Below, piece by piece: positions 20,880-33,037 of a DNA stretch of 55,649 nt (within the stretch, counting starts at the first letter, position 1; the number at the start of each line of letters is the position of its first letter). The translations under genes and the position numbers were made by a program. Origin of the DNA: Dichomitus squalens LYAD-421 SS1 (taxonomy: Eukaryota; Basidiomycota; Agaricomycetes; Polyporales; Polyporaceae). The DNA is taken from contig NW_006766916.1 in the NCBI RefSeq assembly GCF_000275845.1, positions 266,605 through 322,253 on the forward strand. Direction: 5' to 3'. The notes beneath the pieces were generated by a model. That model saw only the letters and a list, made by a program, of their open reading frames with translations, made no database searches and was not told the DNA's origin.

Positions 20880-22770
20880 CTAGTACCCCCTCCACTTCTC
20901 TTCCAATGGCTGCGTTCTCGAGGGCAGCTCTGACCAAACCATACGAGATCGTGGCGGAGCGTTCACGTTCGGCCCCGGCGTCGAGGAAATTGGGGGGATT
21001 GGTGGGTTACTGGCTGCCACTGCAGGTTGCCATGAGCCATACGCGGGAGGTGAGTGATCTGCATTCCCGCGGAAGCCCTCAAGAGCGGGACTACCTGGGA
21101 CCTGCCGGGAAGATCCCTCGCGAGAAAGAGCAGTGCGAGCGTTTACTGAGCGGTCTCCTCCAGTCCAACCTGGTTGAGATGACACAACACCGCCCGCAGA
21201 GAGAAAGCCCGGTGGCACTGGACCATCTACAGAGGGCGCTTGCTCACCAAAGCTCGCCCCTATGGGCTCGCCCATGCTGGTAGAGAGCACCGCCCGGTAT
21301 CCGTAGCTGTGGTGCCGTTGTGTTGTAGGGTTTTCGCCATCCCGGATACCGTGCCGTTGTTTTCTCCTCCTCCACAACACGATGAGCCCTCCAATGATTG
21401 CGACAGCGCCAGCGGCCCCGGCTACGCCTCCGACAATAGCGCCGACATTAGCGTGCGATTTATGATTGCTGTGTCTCACGTTGTCCCCCGCGGATGGTGT
21501 AGCGTCGCCAGACGGTGAGTTCTACGAGATATAAAGTAATTCAAGAAGTGTTAGGGGCGTCGAACATGACAGAATGCACTCACCGAAGTCGCCGTGATCG
21601 TGGTTGGTGGTTCGCTTGAAGGACCGCCCAACACTGAATTAGAGGTGAAAGCGAACGTGGTTGCTGATTCGGTTATAGGAACGCCCGACATTGGATTGGA
21701 GGCGGAAGTAGGCGTAGACACGGTTATGATCTGATTAGGACAGTGGGTGAATATGTTATTGTTGGTCTGAGCAGCCTCTAATCCCGCCCTTTCTCTTGAG
21801 TAGGCGCTGTGCGAGAAGGAGCGTATGTTATCGACAATCCCGTTGAATTTATGCCCTGTAGATGCTCACTAGTACCTATTGAATATCGACGATCAGCATA
21901 CGCAAAGGCGAACTCAAAAGAACAGTATCCTCGTACCATTCGCCAGCGCCCCAATCTTGATAAAGGAATTCGGCTAGTCGAATATTTTCATTGCACACCG
22001 CCGACTGAATGAATGTTGGGAGACTGGATGGAGTGTTAATGCGTATTTTTGGAACGTTATACAATTGTCGAGACTCACGAATTGTTTGTCCCAGCACCAC
22101 AATTGTTCTGATAGATAGTATATGTTCCGACTGCTAATGTTCATGACAGGACAATCAGAGGACGGGATACCTATAGTCATGAGCAAGGACTCACGCGCAT
22201 CGCATCCTTCCTGGTTGCCGAGCTTGAGGTCCCACTGACAGCTGCCCAATATGAACATAGTTGAGACAAGGAGATACACGAAACCAATATGCTTACTTCA
22301 TGCAAAGCATGCTTAATTGGTATGCGACTGTATTACAGCAACAATAGCCTGAAAAGGCAATTGTCATGGTCTGGATCCAATCAAATAGCCAGAACGTACG
22401 TACCAACTTCATCATCACAGAGATCTCCGGGTACACTTGACTTGAAATTGGAAACTTGATCTGTAGGAGTACGTGAGGGAAAGACGGAGTTGTTCCTCAA
22501 AGTCCCATTCAATAAGAGATTCGTACTCACAGTCCTGGTTGCATATTTGGCGCAGCCGCTGGTAGGTCACGCCTGCATGCTCAAGCGTCCCATTCAGTGC
22601 CATGGAATGTGAGATTGTCGAGGAGCTCACTTACAAGGAGACTCTCCGACCATGTCTGTATACCAGTCTAACTGGCTGCTTGCGCATGTGGTATTGCCTG
22701 CATGCGCAGGCTGTGTCCACACCCCGTAAAGGAACACTATCCCAAGGTTGAATGCCTTGAGCCAGACCAT
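20880..22770 (-). CDS. Cys-rich single-pass membrane protein 1
   Basis: Starts at 22770 with signal peptide MVWLKAFNLGIVFLYGVW...AHA. A Cys-rich ectodomain then spans several small exons: NTTCASSQLDWYTDMVGESP, CVTYQRLRQICNQD, a CCC triplet in YCCCNTVAYQLSMLCMN, CQWDLKLGNQEGCDA, SSDCPVMNISSRNIYYLSEQ, and AVCNENIRLAEFLYQDW with GEWYEDT. A Ser/Thr/Pro stalk follows (THCPNQIITVSTPT...TTITATS). One TM helix (ANVGAIVGGVAGAAGAVAII through IVLW) has an RRRK stop-transfer. A Pro/Ser/Gly-rich cytoplasmic tail of about 150 residues ends at 20880. I recognise the ectodomain as a family widespread in Agaricomycetes, usually annotated only as hypothetical transmembrane protein. Splice sites of all exons that I joined keep frame. 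The layout resembles fungal wall-stress sensors (signal, Cys domain, S/T stalk, TM, tail), but sensing is inference. Confidence 0.8.
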
Positions 22771-25700
22771 GGCACGCAGTATCACTTGGACAAGGGTTGC
22801 AAAAAGTGAGCGATACCGCAGGACGAAAGAAGTACCAGAGAGTCGGACGAGGGGGTGGAGAGGGGTGTGTCGACATATATGCACCTCATAAGGGCAGCAG
22901 CGGGCACCGACTCACTGTTGGTAGGCAGCAGGATAGATACGATCAGTAACTGCCAACGTGTCAAACAGTGGGCAAGGTTTTGAAGCGTACGGTGTTCTAA
23001 GTAGTCGTCGACGCAGTTAAGTATCCTTGATTGCGAAACTTTCAGGATGTGCGAGAACCATCGCAGAAGATAATCTCTTAATTGCTATCGCATCCCTCCC
23101 CCAGAGACTTTGCGCGGCTCTCTCCTCTGGCGGGTGCAATGTGAGAGGTGTGTCATCGCAAAGCCTCCAGTTGTGAGCGATGGCCACAAAGAGAAACAAA
23201 GCTGAGTGCAGTGACTCGAGATCCTATTACGGGTACATGGGCCCAATCGCACTGGCATCGGTACTCCCCCTCATGAAAGCGGCGCTTCCCCAATTGACGT
23301 GAACGCGCCTCATCATAGCCATAGAGGGAGTGGGAAAGATTAGATCTGGTCGGGAAGTACGTGAAGCCGTGAAAGAGCAACTGATGTCAACTGCCAACTG
23401 GTACCTCCTCATGGCGAGGGCAAAGTTCACTCTTCCTGATGACTCTGATGCGACAGCGTCAGAACGTCAGTTTGTGCTTTGCGGATTTTCCCGAGGGATT
23501 GCGCTTACAGGTACGTCCAAGCGCGCCTTCGGAGGCTTGTCGTCGTGCTCCCCACGCGCGTCGCGGCGAGGAATCTATACATTGTCGAAGTTCTCAGAGT
23601 ATCACCAAGATAGCCTTGGGGCACTTTTACCTCGAGATGAGAGCTTGGGACTCTCCACCGGTACACGGGAGGCCATTAGCGCCTATAGATTTCTTTCGCC
23701 AACAAAAACTTGGGCGTTGCCACACCACAAAGTTTGCCGACAATCGTGGTGCACACCGCGACGCCATACACGGCTTGACCACGGTGCAACCATACTGGAA
23801 AATTGACATTCTGAAGAGCTGGGGAGAACGCAAGCGATAGTGAAAGGAAGGTCGAGTAACCAGGAATTACTGGAGAGTTGTCCAGTCAACCTGCGGGCGC
23901 GCTGGCCGACTCGGAAATCTCATTAGGTAACGGGCGTCTGTTCCCGACGATTTCTCTGTAAAGACTCCTATCGGAAGTCCGAACGTACGCCGTATGCCGC
24001 CACGGTCAAACCTCCTACCTGTACCCTCATTTTTTGTATGGCTCGATCGCCTCCATGGCGACGGAATCCTCTCGTCTCTAATCATAGGAGGGGGTCTCGG
24101 AATCACTTTCCCCCTACCTACTTGGTGCATGATCACAGAAACACATACGACAGACAATTCAAGTTGCGCGGCCGTTTCCCAGAATCATGCGCTCGGATCT
24201 GCAGGTGCCTTGCCCATGCGGCATCCCTGTTCGGTCTTAGTTCCCTATCACAACCATCTGGGTCACTTTAAACGAGGCTGAAATTCTGGGGCTAGAGTTT
24301 AGATTTCTTCGGTTTGCAACTTCGCTGTCCTTGAGCTGAAATACTACTGGATCAATGCTGGGGATAGTAGTATGTGTCGTGTCTTGCGGAGATTGCACCT
24401 CTCGGTAAGTTCCAACCGCGGTAACTCTGCACTTGATAAGAGCTAATCGGGCGAGAATGCCATTCTACGGCTAATTCCTGCTTTTCACAGCTTCTGCAGC
24501 TAGTACGACGCTATGATTCAAGGGCCCGTGAAAGCACCGTTCAGAGTGACCCATGAGAAGATTGACATGCTCTCGTGTGCTAAGCACGCGGTCATTCGGG
24601 ACGGACATACTTTCGTAAAGCGTCCCATGAAACTCACTGCATGTGTCCGAGGCCTTGCGCTGGCAGCTGTGCGCTGGCAGCTGTGCGCTGGCAGCTGTGC
24701 GCTGGCAGCTGTGCGCTGGCAGCTGTGCGCTGGCAGCTGTGCGCTGGCAGCTGTGCGCTGGCAGCTGTGCGCTGGCAGCTGTGCGCTGGCAGCTGTGCGC
24801 TGGCAGCTGTGCGCTGGCAGCTGTGCGCTGGCAGCTGTGCGCTGGCAGCTGTGCGCTGGCAGCTGTGCGCTTGCAGAATGGCAATGTCCATGCTGGATGA
24901 GGGACTCAGGTGGAGAAACAGGACAAACGAGACGATGCATAACAGACAGACGTACGTGGTCAGCGCATACCGTAACAATAGCTCCCAGTGCTGGCACTTC
25001 AGTCTTCGGTCTCTTTTCAGCATTGGAACCACTCCTAAACCCTTCTTCGAGAGTGCCAGGGGTACGCTCATGGACGCTTTACCGACGGCGAGCACCGTCA
25101 CCGCGTTTCCTCCCGGTTTGATTACCTTCACTTGGTATACGAAGGTTTGGTAAGTCGACGGATGCGTGGGCATGAGGTGCAGCTGCTAAAACGTCGATAG
25201 AGCTGATATACCGTCCTCTAGGTACGAGTTCTATATGGTGATAGCAACCCCTACGATCTATTGCTTCGGACAGTCTGTCCGTCTACGAGCTTTGCGAGAA
25301 TTGGTCATACAACAACCTGGTGAGGACCCTGGCTCATCTTTTCTTCCCCGAATCTCGCTGAGCGATTGGGTATGTCGAAGCGTCTTCATTATCATTGACC
25401 TTGCAGTGCAGTCATTTCACTACGTTGAGCTTTACGGCGTACTCCGAAAATAAGTCGCATCTCTGCACGGTCTTCTCGGTAAGCCATAGACCAGTCAAGG
25501 CTCTCGCCTTTTGTATTGATGCGCTAAAGAGACCTTGTCTCATTCATCGCTAGCGCTGGCAGAGTGCAACAGCAAGAGTGTCTCCATGCTGCTCAATCGA
25601 GGTGTTCATCCATAGAGCAACGGAACTGCACAGCCGTTCACTCAACAAGACCACCACTGCGCACAACAGTGTGTTCGGCGCCCCGATCACAACTTCCATC

Positions 25701-26772
25701 TCAATCTCGGGTACGGGGCTGTGGCTAGATGATATGTGCGTCTTTTCGCTTTCTCTCGGCTCTGCGCTCGCGCTCAGCTGATGAAACAGACGCTTATGGG
25801 CCAGAGTCACCGCATCGGACTCCTCAAATCAGGTATGTACACTTGCTCTCCACGGCTTAGCCCTGCATACCGCGCCGGCGTCACCACTGGGATTGTCTCC
25901 CCTCAACTCAACGGCTTCCTCTCAGGCCTCAATACGGCCTTCTCCATCGCGACCCCACATAAGTTTGCAGATGGGGCGATCGTACAACGAGCAGTGGCTA
26001 TCCATGTCTCGATTCATCTCGGCTCTTCGCTGAGAATCAGCACTCAGACTGCAGCCCTCCTTCATTCACTGCTCGATCAGACTGATGGAGACCTCGGAGA
26101 GTGGTTCGATGTGACCAGGAATGGGAAAGCGACACTTGTCGTTGAGGCTTGAGAGCGCGGACGTGATTGCAATGGCGGTCAAGCTCAAGAGGGAAATCAA
26201 GTCCGTCGTGGGCCTTGCACAGGGTAGTACGCTGAAGGCGACGATCTCCGAGGGGGAAAGAAGGACATCTCCTCAAGCTGGCGCAAGAACTTGGGGATGT
26301 AGGGGCAGTGTAGGGGCAGGTTTGATACTGATGGAACTAAGGTCGTTCCCGGGGCGCTGAGGGCGCGAGGACGACCTTGGACCAGAGGATAGGGAGGCCT
26401 ACCTGGGCGATGATGAGCGCGAAAATGTGCAAGCAGGCTTTGCGCCTTTGAGACGCTTGGTTTCAATATATAGGCATTAGAAATCATCTCTATCTCGCGC
26501 ATACAACAGCTAAGCTGGCGCAACCAGGTAATGTACGACAAATATTGCGACGAATCCTCACCGGAGCACGCTCTGGCAATCTCGGCCTCTCTATCGGGCA
26601 CCCGTGCTCGAATCGGCGCCTCAGGCAATCGCTGCAATCGCCGAAGGGATTTCTGCACCTTTGCTGATGCGCTCACCAGTAAACGAGTCATGGTGGATAA
26701 TCTTCAATATAAGTACACCGGGACAGACAAACAAACAAAGTAATCCTATATCATACAGCCCTAGTATGCCCT
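22771..26772. other. Mostly non-genic part of the duplication, with minisatellite
   Basis: Contains the 5' region of Cys-rich protein 1, then about 3 kb of low-coding sequence that recurs at 28.6-31.4 kb, the minisatellite at 24659-24868, and 25.8-26.6 kb of unique sequence. Some plus-strand frames are loosely conserved between copies (e.g. ALGSAGALPM at about 24200 versus ALSSAGPLPM at about 29980), but both contain stops and no domain. I could not support a gene. Confidence 0.4.
24659..24868. repeat. 14-bp minisatellite, 15 exact units
   Basis: The unit GCTGGCAGCTGTGC is repeated 15 times head to tail with no visible variation, plus a partial unit on each side. Because 14 is not a multiple of 3 and the unit has no stop in any phase, all six frames are open through it and give Leu/Ala/Val- or Cys/Gln-rich repeats. 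The long frames seen at 24.4-25.2 kb on both strands are produced by this and are not genes. It is absent from the duplicate at about 30455. Confidence 0.97.
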
Positions 26773-29700
26773 CTACTTCTCTACCAATGACTGCACTATC
26801 GAGGGCGGCTCTGGCCCAACCGTGGACAGCGGAGCGTTCACGTTTGAGCCCAGCGTCGAGGAAATTGGCGGGTTTGGTGGGTTACTGTCTGCCATTGCAG
26901 ATTGCCATGAACCATACGCGGGGGGTGAGCGATCCAGATTCCCGCGGAAGCCCTCAAGAGCGGGACTAACTGGGACGTGCCGAGAAGATCCCTCGCGAGA
27001 AAGAGCAGTGCGAGCGTTTACTGAGCGGTCTCCTCCAGTCCAACCTGGTCGAGATGATACAACACTGCGCGAAGAGAGAAGGCCTGGTGCAACTGAGCCA
27101 TTTGCGGAGGGCGCTTGCTCTCCAAAGCCCCCACCTATGGGCTCGCCCACTGACATGCTGCTAGCGAGCGCCGCTCTGGATCCTATCGGAAGGCTGTCCT
27201 GGTATCCGTAGCTGTAGTGCCGTTGTGCTGTAGGGCTTTCGCGATCCCAGCTACCGTGCCGATGTTTTCTCCTTCTGCAAAAGACGATGAGCCCTCCAAT
27301 GATTGCGACAGCGCCAACGGCCCCGACTACGCCTCCGACAATAGCGCCGACATTAGCGTGCGAGTTATTGTTGCTGTGTCTCTCGTTGTCCCCCGCGGAC
27401 GGTGCTGCGTCGCCAGACGGCGCGTTCTATGAGTTTAAGATTCAGTCATGAAGTATCAGGGACGTTGAAAATGACGGAGAATGCACTCACCGAAGTCGCA
27501 TTGGTCGTGGTTGTTGTTGGTTCGGCTACCGGACCGCCCGACATTGGATTGGAGGTGGAAGTAGGCGTAGACACGGTTATGATCTGATTAGGGCAGTGGG
27601 TGAATATGTTGTTGTTGTACTGAGCAGCCTCTAATCCCGCCCTTTCTCTTGAGTAGATGCTGTGCGAGAAGGCGCATATGTTATCGACAATCCCGTTGAT
27701 TTCATGTGCCGTACATGCTCACTAGTACCTATTGAATATCGCGATTAGCATCCCCATAAGCAAATTCAAAAGACAGTATCCTCGTACCAGTCGCCAGTAT
27801 CCCAAGCTTGGTAAAGGAAGTTGGCTAGTCGGATGTTTTCATTGCACACCGCCAACTGAATGTTTGTTGAGAGACTTGATGGAGTGTGAATGCGTACTTT
27901 TGGAATGTTGCTCGACTGTCGACACTCACGAGTTGTTTGTTCCAGCGCCACATTTGTTCTGATAGATAGTATATGTTCCGACAGCTAACGTTCATGACAG
28001 GACAATCAGAACACGGAGCACCTATGGTCATGAGCAAGCACTTACGCGCATCGTATCCTATCTGGGTGCCAGGCTGGGTGTCCCACTGACAGCTGCCCAA
28101 TATGAACATAGTTGAGACAAGGAGATACACGAAGCTGAGATGCTTACTTCATGCAAAGCATGCTCAATTGGTATGCGATTGTATTGCAGCAGCAATCGCC
28201 TGAAGAGGCGATCGTCACGGTCTATATCCAATGAAAAAGCCAGAACGTACGCACTGATTTGATCAGCACACACATCTCCGGGTACACTTGACTTGAAATT
28301 GGGCACTTGATCTGTAGGAGTAGATGAGGGAAAGACGCAGTTGTTCCTCAAAGTCCCATTCAATAAGAGATTCGTACTCACAGTCCTGGTTGCATATTTG
28401 GCGCAGCCGCTGGTAGGTCACGCCTACATGCTCAAGCGTCCCATTTAGTGCCATAGAATGTGAGATTGTCGAGGAGCTCACTTACAAGGAGACTCTCCGA
28501 TCATGTCTGTATACCAGTCCAGCTGGCTGCTTGCGCATGTGGTATTGCCTGCATGCGCAGGCTGTGTCCACAGCCCGTAGAGGAGGAACGCTATGCCAAG
28601 TCTGAGTGCCTTGAACCAGACCATGGCACGCAGTATTATTGGTACAGGAGTGGCACGAAGTGAGCGATATCGCAGGACGAAAGAAGTACCAAAGAGTTAG
28701 ACGAGGGGTGGAGAGGGGTGACTCGACATTAATGCGCCTCATAAGGGCACCAACGGGCATTGACTCACCGTTGGTAGGCAGCAGGACAGCTACGGTCAGT
28801 AGCTGTCAACGCTTGGAACAGCGGGCGAGGCTCTGAAGCGTACTGTGTTCAAGTATTCGAGGCATTCGTACAGTGTCCCTGAGTGCGAAAGTTTCAAAAT
28901 GGTGTCGGTGTGTGTAAGCATCATAGAAGTTATTTGTTAGCTGCGACCGCAACCATCCCTCCCCATAGTCATAGTGCAACTTAGCTATACCGTGATCCAC
29001 GAGTTCCTCATACACAAGCGTTACAGCTGGCGCTCCGAGCAGCCGAATAACGGCTTCATCGGCGCAGCTTTCACATCTGATGAGTGCGACGTGAGATCTA
29101 TGTTGCATAGCAAAGCCTGCCAATCGTGAGCGATGGCTACTAAGAGGAGAAAAGCTGAATGCAGTAACTCGCGATCCTAGTACGGAACGTACTTCGGCCC
29201 AACCGCACTGGCATCGGCACTCCGCCACATGAAGGCGGGGCTTCCCCAGCCGACATGAACACCCCTCATCATCGCCATAGGGAGTATCGGGAAGGAGAGC
29301 CTCAGGCTAAATCTGGTTGGTGCGTGAAGCAGCTGATGCCAACTGCCAACTGTAGTACCTCCTCGTGACCAAGGCAAAGTTAGCTCTTCTTGATCACTCT
29401 GATGCGACAGCGTCCCGCCTTGCATATCGGATGCATACTCTGTGAGCTGCTAATCAGATCACGCTTGTCATGAGACAATGTGGGTGGAGAGTACCTGTGT
29501 GGCCGGAGCAGCACTGGAATCAACTACCGGGGAAAGCTGCCAGCGGCAAGGTCGTGCCAATCGTCAAAGCCAAAGGCAGAAACCTGGTTCATCATCCTAC
29601 ACAGTACGCAGGGAGATGGAAAGGACGCAAGCGAGTCGAGTATTATGACATCAGAAAGAGTTGTCGAGGCAACCTGCGGAAGTAACTCGTAGCCTAGAGT

Positions 29701-31375
29701 CGTCCGGCAGGCGCGCGTGAGCTAAAATCTCGAAAGATAACGGGCGTCTGTTCCCGCCGAGTGCTCGTATCATGCTGCCACGGTCAAAACCTCCTTCACT
29801 GTCCCCTTCTCTGTGTGGCTCGATCTCCTCTATGACGACGGAACCCTCTTGTGTGCCTGTTCCCGCCTAGATTTGTAAAAGTGGGTCTCGGTGTCACTCT
29901 TCTATCTGTTTCGTGCACGATAGCAGAAATACGTACGACAGACAACCTTCGCGCGGCCGCTTCCTGGCAGCATCATGCGCTCAGCTCAGCAGGTCCCTTG
30001 CCCATGCGGTATCCCTGCCCGCGACTAGTGCGATACTACGACCATGCGAGTGACCTCCAATGAGCTCTGGGATAAGACTTGAGTTGGGATAACACCCGAA
30101 CCAACAGTGCCGCGGAAAGTATGTGTCGTGTCTTGCGGGAGTTGCAGCCTTCTGTGAGTCTCGATATTCCTCAAAATTCATCGACGGTTCGAAGCTGCGC
30201 AGAATGCGACGCCCTGCACTTTATAAGAGCTAAGCGGGCGACAATGCCATTCTACGGCTACGTCCTGCTTTCCACAGCTCCTGCTTATTACGCTAGCATA
30301 ACGCTATGGTTCAGAGCCCTGTGGAAGCATCATCCAGAGTGACTCATGTGAACATTGACATGCTCTCGCGTGCTACGCAGGCGATCATTTGGGACGGACA
30401 TGCTTTCGTATAGCGTCTCGTTACACTCAGACTGCGCGTTCGAGGCCTTGCAAACGCACGTGGTCAGCTCATGCCGTAACGATAGCTCTCAGTGTTGACA
30501 CTTCAGTCTTCGGTCTCGATTCAGCATTGGGACCACTCCAAACCCTTCGTCGACAGTCCCAGGGGAACACTCATGGACAACCAACCGAAGACGAGCACTT
30601 TACCGCGTTTCCTCCCGGGGTAATTACCTTCATTTGAGCTGCGAAGGTTCAAGATCTGGTTCCCCACGACTAGAAGTTGACGGATGCGTGGGCATGCGGT
30701 GCAGCCGATATCTGAGATATTCTCCGCAATGTCTCCGCATTCACGAGGTACGCTTGGTTGCGGAATAGGTCAACGCTAAAATGTCGGTAGAGCTGACACA
30801 CAGTCCTCTAGGTACGAGCTCTCTACGGTCGCAGCGACCTCCAATCGCCTGTATCTATCGCGTTGGAAAGTATGTCCGCCTGCGAGCTTTGCGAGGATTG
30901 GTCATACAACGACCTGGTGAGACTTGGCCCATGTTCTCTGCCCCGATCATCGGTGAACAGTTGGGTGTTCTAATCATCTTATTCGTCACTACGCTTCCAC
31001 CACGTTGGCCTTTACGGCGTACTCAGAAATCCAAGCTGCAGCTCGCCGCGGTCTTCTCGGTAAGCTATAGACCAATCGAAATACTCGACGTTTGTATTGT
31101 TGCGCTAAAGAGACCTTGTCTCAATCCATCGCTAGCTCTGGCGGAGCCCAACAGCAAGTGAGGCTACAGGCGGCTCAATCGAGGTGTGTATTTATACAGC
31201 AACGCAACTGCACAGTCGTCCACTCAACAAGACCACCACTGCGCACAACGGCGTGCTCGGCAAGCCGAACACAACTTCTATCTCCATCTCGGTACGGAGC
31301 TGCGGCTAGATATGTGCGTCTTCTCGCTTTCCTTCGGCTCTGCGCCTGCACTTCGCTGATGAAACAGATTATCGA
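26600..31375. repeat. Segmental duplication, right copy
   Basis: Counterpart of 20715-25800; it lacks the minisatellite. It includes the second Cys-rich membrane-protein gene. Divergence is higher outside the gene than inside it, as expected if the genes are kept by selection. Confidence 0.8.
26773..28624 (-). CDS. Cys-rich single-pass membrane protein 2
   Basis: Paralogue of protein 1 with the same exon order. Signal peptide MVWFKALRLGIAFLLYGLW...AHA from 28624, then NTTCASSQLDWYTDMIGESP, VTYQRLRQICNQD, VPGDVCADQ, DCCCNTIAYQLSMLCMN, CQWDTQPGTQIGYDA, CSDCPVMNVSCRNIYYLSEQ and AVCNENIRLANFLYQAWD. The TM helix ANVGAIVGGVVGAVGAVAII precedes a CRRRK stop-transfer and a Pro/Gly/Ser-rich tail ending SIVQSLVEK at 26773. 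The ectodomain cysteines are nearly all kept, and one extra Cys appears (VSCRN versus ISSRN in protein 1). The tail end differs from protein 1 (SLVEK versus EEKWRGY). It probably arose in the 5-kb segmental duplication. Function as for protein 1; unproven. Confidence 0.78.
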
Positions 31376-33037
31376 ACGCAAGGATGCCGTTCTTGTTCCC
31401 TAAAAGGGCTCTTGTTCTTCACAACCGACAGCGCCGCCGCCGTTACCGCACTCCCTCCCCGAAGGGTAGCGGCGTCATGTAAGGTGCGGTGCCTTGGCGC
31501 ATCATGGAAGACGAAGTGGGTTTGGAGCACCCGACAGAGCTACCGTCTTTGTACTACGTCTGGCCCAAGCACTGATTGAATCTGCCGATAAGTTCTACTC
31601 CGGCTGTTGCCCAGCCGAACCTCTCGCAACAGTGCGATTCTGGTAGCGAGCCACTCGGGCGGATTGTTCTCCGGCAACGCTAATAGGGAACGTATCTCAA
31701 AACCTAGATTCGGCAACTTCACCTTCATCGAGCAAGAACCCAACAGGTCCTCTCCGACCTCGCATCGATCAGTCCCAGGAACCTGCTCCCAGCCAGGGAC
31801 CTCCCCTAGACTGGGGCTCTTCGAGCCGTCTCTCAGTACAGTCTTCCTCAATGCGCATGATTTTTTACCCCCCCTAAATCGCTCAAAAGCGTAGCCCAAT
31901 ACACGAAAAGGTAATCAGGTGTAAATTACTTAAGGGTTAAGGTACACCTTCTCGATGAAATGGAATTATGCATGAGAGAATGAACGTCTCGGTCCCAAAC
32001 GGGCAGATGTTGTATGACCGTACGTCTTCCTCGTATCATCGAAGCGAGGTCCTTCTGATGAAAGCAGCGCCGGAGGTGATTATGGCACCAAAATGATTCA
32101 AGCGACTTCCCATGCGGTACTTGTTCGTGACGTTGCCCTCGCCGACCTTCCGCCTTGGTTAGGACACGAGGAGTGCTGTCTGTCAAGAAAAAGTGTGTCT
32201 CTGTAGCTTTTGGGTACATCCTGCCGTGGTCCACTGTGCAGAACAAGCATCTCAATCCCAGCAGCGGACGGTTTGAAGTAGGTGGCGAATACCAGCTCTA
32301 CGGTAGTCCATGGAAACGCCAGTTTGTTGACATATCAGTTAACTATCGACCCTCGTAACTCCCGTAGACAGGTCGCAAACCCCACCGTTCATCGACATGC
32401 GGTGGAAGGAACTTCAAATGTCTCTGTGGCCAAAGGCAATACGAGACTGTACAATCCCGTGCCCTCATTGCGGTGACATTGGCCAGGGTAAAGTGCAATG
32501 CGGGGACCAGATTGAATAATCCACAAAGATGAGTATTGCTCTTCTATCTGACGTGCCTGTCTCCGGAGTCTATGCAATGGAGCTGCCGTACGACTGGAAC
32601 GCCGGCCCAATGGCTCATTCGCAGTACACGCATACCAATGCCAGTGCGCCAGGCAGCTGCTGGAGTGATCGAAGATCCTGGCTCACTTCCTGGGCTACTC
32701 ACAAGCCCCGTGTCCTAACTTCTACTAGGTGAAAATCCTGAACATCTTAGAGTGGTGCTGAGGAACCGACGCCACAGCGCCTTCATGATGCGTAGTCGGA
32801 GATGAGCAATCATGATGTGATGTGGTACACCCACACAGTGGTCTTGTTCACGATTCTCCTCAGTCGTTGGACTATCTTAGGAGGGAAGCCGGACTTGAGA
32901 TGATGCACGATGTTGGTAGTGCGGCCTCGAGGGGAACTTGCAGTAGACGAGGTACTCGATAGATACGGATTCCAGGCGATCTCAAGAGCACATGTCATAT
33001 AACCTCATACAGGTAATCTCTATGTCCCTTCGACAGA
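28625..33037. other. Duplicated and unique non-genic sequence before 7-TM protein C
   Basis: 28.6-31.4 kb is the decayed right half of the segmental duplication. 31.4-33.0 kb is unique. Short frames on both strands (e.g. 31540-31899) show no family features. I see no RNA gene or element. Confidence 0.4.

Larger units (their letters stand above)
20715..25800. repeat. Segmental duplication, left copy (about 5 kb)
   Basis: Matches 26600-31375 in order and orientation, with many substitutions and small indels. Anchors: GGCAGACAAACAAACGAAGC (20836) versus GGACAGACAAACAAACAAAG (26720); Cys-rich gene start 22770 versus 28624; the last shared block CAGCTGATGAAACAGA near 25790 versus CGCTGATGAAACAGA near 31365. 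The offset falls from about 5.9 to 5.6 kb across the unit, mainly because the left copy carries the minisatellite and its tail at 24659-24950. Edges are by eye. Confidence 0.8.

Noticed and set aside
24471..25173. Long overlapping Ala/Gln/Cys-rich reading frames on both strands (up to about 200 codons)
   Set aside because: They are read-through of the stop-free 14-bp minisatellite and no frame has a protein-like flank.
25235..26152. Possible membrane-protein gene on the plus strand (RLRALRELVIQQPGED and neighbours, partly conserved at 30.9 kb)
   Set aside because: Both copies contain stops and no splice chain gave a continuous protein or known domain.
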